Of a stretch of 64,000 bases of DNA, positions 8,403 to 17,381 are shown piece by piece. The stretch's first letter is position 1; each line of letters opens with the position of its first letter. Under the pieces are notes generated by a model. It was not told the DNA's origin, ran no database searches, and saw only the letters and a list, made by a program, of their open reading frames with translations. The stretch covers positions 25,464-89,463 of the forward strand of contig JACVZY010000012.1 in the NCBI GenBank assembly GCA_014654705.1, written 5' to 3'. The position numbers and the translations under genes are program-made. This DNA comes from Ignavibacteria bacterium. GTDB lineage: Bacteria > Bacteroidota > Ignavibacteria > Kapaibacteriales > UBA4661.

Positions 8403-9038
8403 ATGAAAACAACAGCACAATCCTCGCTTCTCAAACGTTGGTCTCTTACTGCGCTCTGCGTCGTATTGGGACTCGCGTTCTTTATGACCGAAGCCGATGC
8501 GCAGCGGCGCGGCGGCAGCTTTGGCGGCTTCCGCAGAAGCAGCCCCTCCTACGCACCAAGCCGCCCGGCCGCTCCTTCCTCCAGTTTTGGCGGTTCACGC
8601 AGCATGACCTCGCCAGCACCATCTTCCATGCAGCGTAGCGGCAGCAGTTTCGGCGGTTCTCGGGCAATGGCTCCTGCGGCAGCGAACTATCAACGTTCAT
8701 ACGGTATTCCTCGCCAAAGCGCTCCAATGAGTGTCCCAGGTGCATCTTCCCCCTACATGGTTCATAGCTATGGTGGCTATACAGACGGCTTGATGATGGG
8801 CTACCTGATGGGACGCACCTCCGCGATGTGGTACACCCCTTTTCATCCTGCTTTCTACTACTCTCGCCCTACATATGTTCCGGGCGCTAATGGAGCAATG
8901 GAGGTTTATCCACCAACTTTTTCGTTTTTCCGCCTTTTTATGGGATTAGCGATTTTTGGTCTAATTATTTGGCTCGTCGTGCGCTTTTTCCGCCGTCGTG
9001 CTGGTGGTAGCACAGATTCACAATCCTCGTTTGCGTGA
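8403..9038 (+). CDS. Gly/Ser/Pro-rich exported membrane protein (DUF1517 N-terminal-like)
   Basis: A 211-residue protein with a signal peptide (LTALCVVLGLAFFMTEADAQ). A repetitive region follows with three SFGG blocks, then Tyr/Met/Pro-rich sequence, one transmembrane helix near residues 175-195 (FRLFMGLAIFGLIIWLVVRF) and a short basic tail. The order signal peptide, GGSFGG-type repeats, Y-rich spacer, helix matches the N-terminal half of DUF1517 proteins; the cytosolic DUF1517 domain is missing here, and a candidate for it is encoded at 21527-22168. It is convergent with the following gene and they share a terminator. Function unknown. Confidence 0.7.
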   Translation: MKTTAQSSLLKRWSLTALCVVLGLAFFMTEADAQRRGGSFGGFRRSSPSYAPSRPAAPSSSFGGSRSMTSPAPSSMQRSGSSFGGSRAMAPAAANYQRSYGIPRQSAPMSVPGASSPYMVHSYGGYTDGLMMGYLMGRTSAMWYTPFHPAFYYSRPTYVPGANGAMEVYPPTFSFFRLFMGLAIFGLIIWLVVRFFRRRAGGSTDSQSSFA

Positions 9039-9090
9039 AGCATTATTGGGGTAAATCCGCACTTTCGACGAGAATACTTCAAAAAAAAAA

Positions 9091-9130
9091 TCGAGCGTGA
9101 TAGAAGACAAAATGCTTCTATCGCGCTCGA
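9091..9130 (-). terminator. Terminator between convergent genes
   Basis: 16-bp stem TCGAGCGTGATAGAAG/CTTCTATCGCGCTCGA (one G-U pair) with an 8-nt loop. The ten A immediately left of it become a T-run on the minus strand, making it the terminator of the TrmB-like gene, which ends 7 bases away. It may also stop the plus-strand gene ending at 9038. Confidence 0.85.
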
Positions 9131-9136
9131 AAGCGT

Positions 9137-9820
9137 TTATGGCTGCCGAACAACAACTTGAAAGAGCGCATGACCGCTTGCGTGATATTTTCGTTCAAAG
9201 GCACTTACGGGCTGAATATCTCTCATTTCGTGCAATCCTACTGTGTAGCCCAAAAGTGATGAGGCAAAGGCAAATTCCTCTGCATAAATACGCCAGTTAG
9301 TACGAAGTTCTGTCTCAGGAGCAAGCCGCAACATCGGAGCGAAAAGCGGATGCCCATGCCACCGACGCATGATGTGATGAGATTTTGGATAAGGATTCGG
9401 ATAGAAAATGCAATGCCTTATTATTTGTGAAGAATACTTACTGGTAAGCCGCCAAAAATCTTCAACATCAGCCCGCAGAATAGTATAATTACTTGCTTTG
9501 AAGAGTTCGCTTCCTGCCGCGCTCGCCGAATGTTTCCCCAGACGATGCGCAGATTTGTCAACACCGACCACGAAGCAATCTGGGTGCCGCATTGCCAAAT
9601 GCAATGTGCTTTCGCCTGTTCCACAGCAAGAATCCAGAATAATGTGGCTCTTCTCGGAGGCAGCAAACCGACGCTCAAACTCCTGAAACGCAAGACGACT
9701 AAAGTCTGGAATAGGTCGCAAATACTCACTGTGCATGTGCTTCACGACCAATGATTCAAGATTGCCGTGAATACTCGTTTGAGTACTTTCGACGGTGCGG
9801 CTTATCATAATGTTCTTCAT
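9137..9820 (-). CDS. TrmB-like SAM-dependent methyltransferase
   Basis: A 227-residue class I methyltransferase of the TrmB (tRNA m7G46) superfamily. Seen: SAM motif I DSCCGTGESTLHLA, the acidic loop GVDKSAHRL, NYTILRADVEDF, the substrate motif YPNPYPKSHHIMRRW, RTNWRIYAEEF, and the C-terminal FERKYHASGHALFQVV, which parallels T-x-FE-x-K...G. In E. coli TrmB the motif is PDPW and its Asp is catalytic; here it is Asn, as in a divergent TrmB-like group, so the target may differ. I use the ATG at 9820 rather than an upstream TTG. The gene lies divergent from the ATP-grasp gene. Confidence 0.75.
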   Translation of the reverse strand: MKNIMISRTVESTQTSIHGNLESLVVKHMHSEYLRPIPDFSRLAFQEFERRFAASEKSHIILDSCCGTGESTLHLAMRHPDCFVVGVDKSAHRLGKHSASAAGSELFKASNYTILRADVEDFWRLTSKYSSQIIRHCIFYPNPYPKSHHIMRRWHGHPLFAPMLRLAPETELRTNWRIYAEEFAFASSLLGYTVGLHEMRDIQPVSAFERKYHASGHALFQVVVRQP

Positions 9821-9880
9821 TGCATCAATATAAAAATAGAGCGAAACAAAAAAACTTCGCAAAACTTACAAAGAATATCG

Positions 9881-9910
9881 TTGCATCTCGCTACAAGTTT
9901 TTTATTTTTG
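9881..9910 (+). promoter_or_regulatory. Promoter of the ATP-grasp gene
   Basis: TTG (9881-9883), exactly 19 bases, then TATTTTTG (9903-9910): a full match to the Bacteroidota -33/-7 consensus. The transcript should begin near 9915, giving a leader of about 135 bases. Confidence 0.65.
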
Positions 9911-10049
9911 CCCCTGAGGGCGACGACATTTTCAAATTTTCAACCTCAATCGTACGCGGGTGTACGCTCCCGTGCATTCGGCATGACTTTTAGGTGTGCC
10001 TTTAATAATCAATCTTGTTTCATTCTGTGTTTTTGAAGGATTTTGCACT

Positions 10050-11090
10050 ATGGCTATGAAAGTGATAGGACTGCTCTTTGGTATGGAGCAATCATTCCCC
10101 CCCGCACTTGTTGAGCGTATCAACAGTACCGCACCGGCAAACATCCGTGCTGAATTTATAAAAATCGGCGGTATCCAGATGGCAGACATGATGAAATATG
10201 ATGTCATTCTGGATCGTATTTCGCAGGATATTCCATTTTACCGCTCTATGCTTAAAAATGCCATGCTGACCGGGACGCGCGTGGTCAATAATCCTTTCTG
10301 GTGGAGCGCAGATGATAAATTTTTCAACTATGCTCTTGCATCGCAAATCGGCGTTCCGATTCCGAATACCGTGTTATTACCTTCGAAGGATCATCCCGCG
10401 ACAACGACAAGCGAGTCCATGCGCAATCTTATGTTCCCGCTCAACTGGGAAGAAATTTTTGAGTATGTCGGCTTTCCAGCATTCCTGAAACCACACGACG
10501 GTGGCGGCTGGAAACACGTGTACAAAGTCCACAATGCGCAAGAGTTCTTCGAAGCATACCACAAAACCGCCGATATTTGTATGACGCTTCAAGCAGGTGT
10601 TGAATTTGACGAATACTATCGCTGCTATGCTATCGGCAAAAAATATATTCATATCATGCCCTACGAGCCACGTAACCCGCATCACCTCCGCTATGTAGCG
10701 GGTTTCTCGCTTACACCGGAGCGCAAGAAGCAACTGGAGGGGCACTGCCTCACTATCGTGAATGCGCTTGGCTATGACTTCGATACCATTGAGTTTGCTG
10801 TGAAAGACGGTATTCCTTATGCTATTGACTTTTTGAACCCTGCACCGGACGCAGAGGCATCATCGGTACAACCCGAAAACTTCGAGTGGGTACTGGAGCA
10901 CGCCGCCAAATATTTGATTGAACTCGCCGAAGAGGGTCGAAAAATCCCGACCGACTACACATGGAGCGAGTTCCTTTCCGGCAAAAGCAGTGGTAAAGCC
11001 CCAGTAAAAGCAGCGGCAGCACCCAAAGCTGAAAAGGCATCTGCAAAAAAAGCAGCGCCTAAAGCCGAAAAAGCACCTGCAAAAAAATAA
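10050..11090 (+). CDS. ATP-grasp domain protein with histone H1-like C-terminal tail
   Basis: A 346-residue protein. The middle carries an ATP-grasp fold: FPAFLKPHDGGGWKHVYKV (ATP-binding Lys and Gly-rich loop), a hinge around LQAGVEFDEYYRCYAIG, and the metal-binding end FAVKDGIPYAIDFLNPAPD with D and N ligands. It resembles RimK/glutathione-synthetase-type ligases, but the substrate cannot be deduced. The last ~35 residues are an Ala/Lys/Pro tail with two copies of an APKAEKA-(S/P)-AKK unit, like eukaryotic H1 and bacterial histone-like tails. The ATG at 10050 has GAAGGA 10 bases upstream. The tail suggests nucleic-acid or polyanion contact; this is inference. Confidence 0.8.
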   Translation: MAMKVIGLLFGMEQSFPPALVERINSTAPANIRAEFIKIGGIQMADMMKYDVILDRISQDIPFYRSMLKNAMLTGTRVVNNPFWWSADDKFFNYALASQIGVPIPNTVLLPSKDHPATTTSESMRNLMFPLNWEEIFEYVGFPAFLKPHDGGGWKHVYKVHNAQEFFEAYHKTADICMTLQAGVEFDEYYRCYAIGKKYIHIMPYEPRNPHHLRYVAGFSLTPERKKQLEGHCLTIVNALGYDFDTIEFAVKDGIPYAIDFLNPAPDAEASSVQPENFEWVLEHAAKYLIELAEEGRKIPTDYTWSEFLSGKSSGKAPVKAAAAPKAEKASAKKAAPKAEKAPAKK

Positions 11091-11170
11091 TTCACCTCAA
11101 AAGCCTGATTATATGCGGGGCGGAGATTCTGTATCTTCGTCCCGCATTGCATTTCTTCCATTGCTGTACT

Positions 11171-12571
11171 ATGAAATACATTTTTTTACGTCGTGACATA
11201 GTTGGTTACGCTCTCAGTGTAGTTCTTGGCGCTCTTGTCATAGTCGGCTGCTCATCCAGCACCGCTTATCTTAAAAATCTTCCCGAAGCACCGCCTGTGG
11301 AGCGCATGACCACAACTCATATCCCCTACCCAATTCTACTTTTGCATGGTTTAGGGCAAAAAGCAGCGGTTTGGGATGCCTACGCGGTGAAGTATTACGA
11401 ACAAGAAATCGGCTTGATTCACGGTGGCATTTTAAAAAAAACGAATGGCAAAGCGAGTCTGGATGCCGTTTCCCAAATTTCTCGACAAACGGGGTTTGCA
11501 GACTTTTTCACGGTTGCTTTTAGTAATCCCGTGGATTCAATTGGCGCGTGGGAACGGGAACTCGAAGAATTTCTGCCGCTTGTTTTTGAGCGCACAAAAG
11601 CAGAAAAAGTTATTCTCATCGGTTACAGCATGGGTGGCGTAACGGCACGATATTATCTTACAAAACACCTGACCGACCACCGCACCGAGCGCCTTATCAC
11701 TATCGGCTCACCGCATCAAGGCTCACCGTACGCTCGCGCATGGAAATGGAAAATGGCGCTCATTGAACAATCCAAAGATGCAAATTTCGTTACCAAACCA
11801 CTCCTAGACAAGGGCTTGGAGATTTTAGCATCGGTCGAAAATGACGTTCCGCTTCAATCGCCTGCTATACGAGATTTGATGCGCCCCGAAGACGGCGGCG
11901 AGTTTATGAATCGCGTCGGATATGCAGCACATCCACTTGATGTGCAATATGTGAGTGTTGTCGGGAAGGTAGAGTTGCTCAAAGAAACACAAAACCTCTC
12001 AAAAACAGCCGCAATGGACGTAATGCGCCGTGTGCTGGGTGCTATTGGCTTTGGAGTAGATGCACTTTTTGAGCCGGGTGACGGCGTTGTCAGTGCAAAA
12101 AGCCAGACCATCAGCGAACTACCGTGGTTCCAAGCAGACAAGAAGCGCCAGAAAATTTCCCGTACCGTCACGCTCACCTCCGTCCATGAAGAGCATTTGA
12201 AGCAAAGCACCGAAATTCAGCGCATTTCGCTGGAAGACAAAACAGAATTCAAAGGCGCAGAATTTTACCGCAACGCCGATGCCAGCGCGGGACGTATGGT
12301 CATTGAGTTTTTGGATTACTTACCGCCTGCAAAGTGCAGCGTGGAACTCGTCGTTACGCCCGAAAATGGTACCAAACAACGCTTCTCCGTTCCGCAGCGC
12401 GATATAGCACTGGTGAAAAAGAAAAACGGTAACGTTGTGGCACAAGCAATTGTTACCTTGGCGCAAGTGCAAGGTGTAGATTGGACACGTCCGGCAGAGG
12501 TAGAAATTATTCTCAAAAACTCCTTCGGCAACGAAACCCGCACCACCAAAACGTGGCAGCCGAGAATGTAG
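11171..12571 (+). CDS. Alpha/beta-hydrolase lipoprotein (lipase-like)
   Basis: A 466-residue lipoprotein: signal peptide ending in the lipobox VIVGC (Cys27), then an alpha/beta-hydrolase domain. The oxyanion region is ILLLHGLGQ and the nucleophile elbow is GYSMGG with Ser153; ITIGSPHQGSPYA is typical of PGAP1/lipase-class enzymes. Candidate Asp (EPGDGVVS) and His (SVHEEHL) complete a triad. A beta-rich C-terminal domain of about 100 residues follows. The ATG at 11171 is chosen because it begins the lipoprotein signal. It probably cleaves esters of lipids or envelope polymers at the outer membrane; the substrate is not known. Confidence 0.8.
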   Translation: MKYIFLRRDIVGYALSVVLGALVIVGCSSSTAYLKNLPEAPPVERMTTTHIPYPILLLHGLGQKAAVWDAYAVKYYEQEIGLIHGGILKKTNGKASLDAVSQISRQTGFADFFTVAFSNPVDSIGAWERELEEFLPLVFERTKAEKVILIGYSMGGVTARYYLTKHLTDHRTERLITIGSPHQGSPYARAWKWKMALIEQSKDANFVTKPLLDKGLEILASVENDVPLQSPAIRDLMRPEDGGEFMNRVGYAAHPLDVQYVSVVGKVELLKETQNLSKTAAMDVMRRVLGAIGFGVDALFEPGDGVVSAKSQTISELPWFQADKKRQKISRTVTLTSVHEEHLKQSTEIQRISLEDKTEFKGAEFYRNADASAGRMVIEFLDYLPPAKCSVELVVTPENGTKQRFSVPQRDIALVKKKNGNVVAQAIVTLAQVQGVDWTRPAEVEIILKNSFGNETRTTKTWQPRM

Positions 12572-12624
12572 GGTTCATATTGAATTTTCGCAGTCGTTTC
12601 TACTTCTCGCTTTATCCTGATACC

Positions 12625-13809
12625 ATGACCATTGCTCTTTTACACAACTACTACCAGCATCGCGGCGGCGAAGATACTGTTTTCGAGGCGGAAGCGCGTT
12701 TGCTGGAGGAACGCGGACACCGTGTCATTCGCTACGCCGTCCATAACGACAGCGTCAGCACATATTCGCAATTACACCTTGCACGGGCAACTGTATGGAA
12801 TCCTGAATCGTACAAAGCACTCACGACGCTCTTTCACGCCGAAAAGCCTGATGTGGTGCATTGCCATAATACACTGCCGATTATTTCACCATCTGCCTAC
12901 GCAGCCGCCAACGACGCGGGCATTCCTGTCGTGCAGACTCTGCATAATTATCGTCTGCTCTGCCCGAACGCACTCTTTTTCCGCGACGGTCATGTCTGCG
13001 AAGATTGCTTGGGAAAGACATTTGCTTTGCCTGCACTACGGCATAAATGCTATCGTGGGAGCATGCCTGCCAGTGCTGTCGTGGCGGGCATGACGGCGTG
13101 GCACCGCCTAACAGGTACATGGGAAAACCGCGTCAGTCGGTATATCGCGCTCACGGAATTTGCACGGGCAAAATTTATTGAAGGCGGGCTGCCGGAGAAG
13201 AAAATTGTCGTGAAGCCAAATTTTGTGGAGGCAGATATTGGTTTTGCAAGCACTCAGGAAACAAAGAATTATGCGCTCTACGTGGGGCGGCTTTCGGAAG
13301 AAAAAGGCTTAATGACTGCACTGGAAGCATGGCGTTTGCTTGGTTTATCAACAGCAGAACAAGAGTTTCATATCATCGGCGATGGTCCGTTGGAAGAAGA
13401 AGCACGGGCTTTTGTTCTAAAGAACAATCTTGATTCGGTGAAATTTTTAGGAAGAAAAACTTCGCTCGAAGCGCTTCATGCCATGAAGTACGCACGAATG
13501 CTCATTTTCCCTTCGCTTCTTTACGAGACCTTTGGGAAATCAATGATTGAAGCGTTTTCGGGCGGGACCCCCGTGATTGCGTCGCGCTTGGGTGCGCTTC
13601 AGGAGGTGGTGGCAGACGGTCGCACGGGCTTTCACTTTGCAGTGGGCAACGCGGAAAATCTTGCCTCGCGCATTGAAGGCATGAACAAACTCTCTTCGGT
13701 GGAATATGAGTTAATGCGCCGCGCAGCCCGCACCGAATATGAAATACATTATACGGCTGAAGCAAATATGCAGATTTTGGAACGCATCTACACCGAATGT
13801 GTTCAGTAG
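12625..13809 (+). CDS. Glycosyltransferase family 4 protein
   Basis: A 394-residue GT-B glycosyltransferase. The N-terminal domain opens with IALLHNYYQHRGGED (acceptor side) and contains a CPNALFFRDG...CEDCLG cysteine cluster known in some GT4 enzymes. The C-terminal GT1 domain shows ALYVGRLSEEKG, HIIGDGPLEEEA and the EX7E nucleotide-sugar motif beginning MIEAFSGGTPVIASRLGALQ. It probably adds a hexose to a surface polysaccharide or lipid. The ATG at 12625 lies 54 bases after the lipase stop, so the two may be co-transcribed. Confidence 0.88.
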   Translation: MTIALLHNYYQHRGGEDTVFEAEARLLEERGHRVIRYAVHNDSVSTYSQLHLARATVWNPESYKALTTLFHAEKPDVVHCHNTLPIISPSAYAAANDAGIPVVQTLHNYRLLCPNALFFRDGHVCEDCLGKTFALPALRHKCYRGSMPASAVVAGMTAWHRLTGTWENRVSRYIALTEFARAKFIEGGLPEKKIVVKPNFVEADIGFASTQETKNYALYVGRLSEEKGLMTALEAWRLLGLSTAEQEFHIIGDGPLEEEARAFVLKNNLDSVKFLGRKTSLEALHAMKYARMLIFPSLLYETFGKSMIEAFSGGTPVIASRLGALQEVVADGRTGFHFAVGNAENLASRIEGMNKLSSVEYELMRRAARTEYEIHYTAEANMQILERIYTECVQ

Positions 13810-13815
13810 CAGCTT

Positions 13816-14523
13816 TTAGGCAAGACCCTCTCTGAGGTGCTCCACTGTTGTCTGCAGTACCTGTGGGTTCATGACGTGCGCTCCCTCAAAGCTGACAAAA
13901 TCAAGCGTTAGCCCTGATTCAGCAATATGCGACTTTTGCTTATCCAGAACTTCCGGAGTGATAAATTCGTCTTCTGTACCAACAACAAACGTCGTTTTCA
14001 TGCGCTCGAAAAGATCCTTGTGCGCTGCCAAATCGACCTCTGCGGGAAAACCACCTGCCCAGCAAATAAGCCTGTTGGGAGCAAAACCGCCACGCACAAT
14101 CCAGCGCGTGAGCGTCGTAACGCCTTGCGAGAAGCCAAGCGCCCAGATTCGTACATTATCCCGCTTACCACCGTTCTGCTCCAACTCCTCAAGAATACGT
14201 GCTTCAAGACTTTTTAAATACCCCAGATAATCTTCCATTTCGCTTGGACGGTCTTCTTTCGTAATCCACGAAGCCCCGACGCGCGTCCATTCTTTTACGT
14301 AGAAGCGAGACAACCCCTCAGGCGCAACGATGTAACGTGTGCCGTCGTCCAGACCACGAAAGTGGCGAATGAAGTATTCAGCAAGCTGCCCGTAACCATG
14401 CACAACAAACCAAATCTCGCGTGTCTCAGCCGAGGGAGTACCAAGAGTGAAATAGCGAGCTGTTCTTTGTACCTGAAGATGGTGAGACTGCGCGGGAGCT
14501 TTCTCGGTGGTTTGGTCGTGCAT
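13816..14523 (-). CDS. Phospholipase/carboxylesterase family alpha/beta-hydrolase
   Basis: A 235-residue cytoplasmic esterase of the PF02230 type. Seen: FVVHGYGQLAEYF near the start, the nucleophile elbow GFSQG, the Asp of FVVGTEDEFI and the His of FEGAHVMNP, forming a complete catalytic triad. The family hydrolyses short acyl or lysophospholipid esters. I use the ATG at 14523; a longer frame from 14553 has no added domain. It is convergent with the glycosyltransferase (6 bp between stops) and lies downstream of a small membrane protein on the same strand. Confidence 0.82.
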   Translation of the reverse strand: MHDQTTEKAPAQSHHLQVQRTARYFTLGTPSAETREIWFVVHGYGQLAEYFIRHFRGLDDGTRYIVAPEGLSRFYVKEWTRVGASWITKEDRPSEMEDYLGYLKSLEARILEELEQNGGKRDNVRIWALGFSQGVTTLTRWIVRGGFAPNRLICWAGGFPAEVDLAAHKDLFERMKTTFVVGTEDEFITPEVLDKQKSHIAESGLTLDFVSFEGAHVMNPQVLQTTVEHLREGLA

Positions 14524-14586
14524 GGTGACAAAAAAAATGGAACCATTGAGCAAAAATTATCAAGGAAGAATTATCAGTGTGGGGCT

Positions 14587-15048
14587 TTACCACGGCAGCA
14601 GTGGTCGCCCGTAGCTCAAGAAGGGCCAAGGAATAGACGCAAGAACAAGTACAATAGCGATGGTAAAAAAGATAGCTGCTGCCTTGTGTTTTGCTTCATC
14701 GGTTGCACCTTTACGAGCACGGGCATTGCCGATGTGCGCAAGTGCTAGTGCAATGAACATTGCGAAGATATGCTCCACTGCCCAAAAGCGCATAGTGCGG
14801 TCTTTCATGGCGGCACCAAAATCAGAAAATGCACCCGTCGTGATGGGACTGATAAAGAGATAGAGTGCCAAGCCGATGACAAATTGAGTCGTCATGCTAT
14901 GGGCAAAAATGACATTCCAACGGCGGTCAGTGTCCGACCATGCTTTTTTGCCAAACCAGCCGGAATAGGCACGGAAAAGCGCTACGCCTGCGCTTACAAG
15001 TACAAGCCACCGCAAAAGAGAGTGGATAAGAAGAGTAGTTTCGTGCAT
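14587..15048 (-). CDS. Small four-helix membrane protein (cytochrome b-like)
   Basis: A 153-residue integral membrane protein with four hydrophobic helices. Histidines lie near helix ends (IHSLLRW, FAHSMTT, VEHIFAM, LAHIGNA), a pattern seen in Bacteroidota proteins often labelled cytochrome b. Haem binding is plausible but unproven. No soluble domain. It is 63 bp upstream of the esterase gene on the same strand. Confidence 0.6.
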   Translation of the reverse strand: MHETTLLIHSLLRWLVLVSAGVALFRAYSGWFGKKAWSDTDRRWNVIFAHSMTTQFVIGLALYLFISPITTGAFSDFGAAMKDRTMRFWAVEHIFAMFIALALAHIGNARARKGATDEAKHKAAAIFFTIAIVLVLASIPWPFLSYGRPLLPW

Positions 15049-15177
15049 ATTGTGTCCTTACGGTGAGAATAGGGGAAAGTGTATTGTTGCGCTTATTTGC
15101 ACGGCAAATATACACAATCCCGTCTATTCAATCACGCACTCAATAGCATGCAACGTGTAAATTTTTCGGTGTCATTG

Positions 15178-16374
15178 TTACGGCTTCTCCCAGCGCTCTA
15201 ATTCTTTCGCCCAACGTGTAGCCCTAGCAGAGCCTTCATCAGTAAGAATCTTTACGGCTTCTCTGAGTGAGGTAAGCGCTTTTTCCGTGCTCCCTTGTTC
15301 GCGGTAGAGTAAAGCAATTTCAGCGCGAATTTCCCCTTCCAGTTCACGGAGTTTCAGTGCTTGTGCATTTTTCAATGCCTTGTCGAAAAACTCGTTGCTT
15401 TCCGCGTATTTCCCCGCAGTGCGCTCCAGCATACCTAGTTTTTTGAGGTCGAAAGCTGCACCTGCTTTATCGCCACTTTGTTCTTTCAAGTGTAATTGTA
15501 CTGCGAGTTGTTCTATTTTGCTTCGTAACTCCTGCGCGGCGCTACTTTCGATATTAGCGTTGGCTTTGGTTTTGTTGTCTTGTTTGTTGTCTTGCACGCT
15601 TGCAAGCGATGACGTTGTTTCTGAGCCGGAAGCTGCAGATTGCTGTTGCATATTTACGCCCTGTCCTTTTGCAAGAGCATCCGCAGCAGCATCTGTACTT
15701 GTGGGCGCTGCGTTGCTTGATGCTTTCGCTGCCGTAGCATCAGCAGCACTATTAGGCTCGTTCTGTACTGTTTCTCGTTGCATCTGCTCTGACGGTGCAC
15801 TCAGACGATCGGTCGCAGGAGCGGGGTCAATAGTCGTCGTCGGTGTATATTTCCAAGCGCCGTAACCAATAGCCGAACAAACTCCAGCGACAAGCAGGGT
15901 TTTTCCGATAAGCGTTCCCGTGAGGAAGGACGTGATAGCTCCGGCATTTATTCCCGTACTTGTTCCGGCAATGCCTGACGTAATCGTAGTGCCGACAGAC
16001 GTGCTCGCTGCGGCGCTTACGCTTGTCCCCATGCCAGCACTGGCGGCAGTAGTGCTTGCAGCCGCTCCGGCTGTTGCCACAGCAGTACCAAGCGTCACTG
16101 CTTGTGCAAACTGTTGTTGCATTTCACTCAAGAAAGCCGTATCAACGCGGTCTGCCCAGCGCGTTTCCAAATGTGCGTCGCTAATCAGGTCGTCGAAGGA
16201 TGTGATGGCACGAACTTCTTCGGCGAAGGCGGGATTTTCACGCAAGAGCGCTTCAAATCGCGCATGGTCGCTTGCCGAGAGTGTCCCGTCGGCGTACTGC
16301 ACCAAGAGGTCTTCCATTTGCTCGTCCATGCTAAAACCTGTGGTAGTGAGGTTGTGTGCAGAGAAGTTGTTCAT
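15178..16374 (-). CDS. Membrane anti-sigma-like protein with TPR domain
   Basis: A 398-residue protein encoded directly after an ECF sigma gene, overlapping it by 4 bases (ATGA). The first ~75 residues (LVQYADGTLSASDHARFEAL, then an FAEEV segment) resemble the N-terminal anti-sigma domain of FecR/RsiW-like factors without a zinc site. A long Ala/Ser/Thr/Gly-rich stretch leads to one transmembrane helix (TLLVAGVCSAIGYGAWKY). Outside lies a disordered S/A/Q-rich linker and a C-terminal TPR region (residues ~285-395). The likely role is to hold the sigma factor at the membrane and respond to an envelope signal through the TPR part. Confidence 0.7.
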   Translation of the reverse strand: MNNFSAHNLTTTGFSMDEQMEDLLVQYADGTLSASDHARFEALLRENPAFAEEVRAITSFDDLISDAHLETRWADRVDTAFLSEMQQQFAQAVTLGTAVATAGAAASTTAASAGMGTSVSAAASTSVGTTITSGIAGTSTGINAGAITSFLTGTLIGKTLLVAGVCSAIGYGAWKYTPTTTIDPAPATDRLSAPSEQMQRETVQNEPNSAADATAAKASSNAAPTSTDAAADALAKGQGVNMQQQSAASGSETTSSLASVQDNKQDNKTKANANIESSAAQELRSKIEQLAVQLHLKEQSGDKAGAAFDLKKLGMLERTAGKYAESNEFFDKALKNAQALKLRELEGEIRAEIALLYREQGSTEKALTSLREAVKILTDEGSARATRWAKELERWEKP

Positions 16375-17090
16375 TGCAGTTCCTTGATAAAGGGTGCGAG
16401 TAGTTGTCGGAGTTGTTGTTTTGCGCGGAAGACGCGCACTTTTGCCAGAGACACTGTAATACCAAGCGTTTGAGCGATTTCCTCATGTTGCAAACCGTCG
16501 TATTGCTTGAGTTCAAACGCCTCGCGCAAATCCTCCGGCAGTTGAGCAATCGCTCGGTCGAGTGCTTGTTGGAGCAAGAAGTCGTGGTGTTCGTTTACTC
16601 CGCCGCCTCTGTCTGGCGTAACATCATCAAATTCTTCGTCAATGGGTTTGTTTTGTGTGAGATCGCGCTGCTGGCGCTTGGACACTTTCATCACATGGTG
16701 CCGTGCGATAGTGAAGAGCCATGCGGCGTAGTTCCCGCCTGTGAAAGATTCACGTTTTTCAAAGACTACGCTCATCACGGCTTGAAATGCATCCTTCGCA
16801 GCATCGTGCGAGCCGGTAGCGCGAAGACAATAGGCGTAAAGCCGTTTGTCGTAGCGTTTATAGAGCGTGTTGAATGCTGCTTCACTGCGTTCTTCTCGAA
16901 TTTTCGTAAATAATTCCTCATCGCTCATTTCGGGCGGCGAGGACGATTTGGCTATACTCATTGGTTCGTCGTCGGCTGAATGAAGTCGCTTTAGAGCGCC
17001 GGTGCTTTGCCGGAGAGGCTTAGCGGGCGCACGAAAGGCGGCGTAAAGAGGCTGTGCCTCATCGGGAACAGCATACATTGATGTAGCCAT
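16371..17090 (-). CDS. ECF-type RNA polymerase sigma factor
   Basis: A 239-residue sigma-70 family protein of the ECF class. Region 2: FNTLYKRYDKRLYAYCLRAT and DAFQAVMSVVFEKR, with AAWLFTIARHHVMK. Region 4: LPEDLREAFELKQYDGLQHE, then IAQTLGITVSLAKVRVFRAK. The first 45 residues are an unusual basic/proline-rich extension; an internal ATG (MSIAKSS) would give a protein nearer to the family length. The gene overlaps its putative anti-sigma partner by 4 bases, so the two are translationally coupled. Confidence 0.88.
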   Translation of the reverse strand: MATSMYAVPDEAQPLYAAFRAPAKPLRQSTGALKRLHSADDEPMSIAKSSSPPEMSDEELFTKIREERSEAAFNTLYKRYDKRLYAYCLRATGSHDAAKDAFQAVMSVVFEKRESFTGGNYAAWLFTIARHHVMKVSKRQQRDLTQNKPIDEEFDDVTPDRGGGVNEHHDFLLQQALDRAIAQLPEDLREAFELKQYDGLQHEEIAQTLGITVSLAKVRVFRAKQQLRQLLAPFIKELQ

Positions 17091-17381
17091 AAAAATAACG
17101 AAAATTCGGTATAATTCTTTCAGGTCAATTTCTTTCTACGCAGATTGTTTTTTTCATAGACTTGTGCCAAATGAACAACTCTTTGGTTCAGAAGCGGTCT
17201 TATAGATAAAAAGCATTCAAAGGAAAAAGAGTTACAAGAATAATTAAAAAATTTTCGATTTGTGAACAAATTTGAGAACAACTACATCGCGGCACAGATA
17301 ATCACTCGCTTCTCTGATACTAATAAAAAGAAACGAATGTCGTATTTTGGTACGAGATTTGGAACGAAGCTGAAGAAAATT

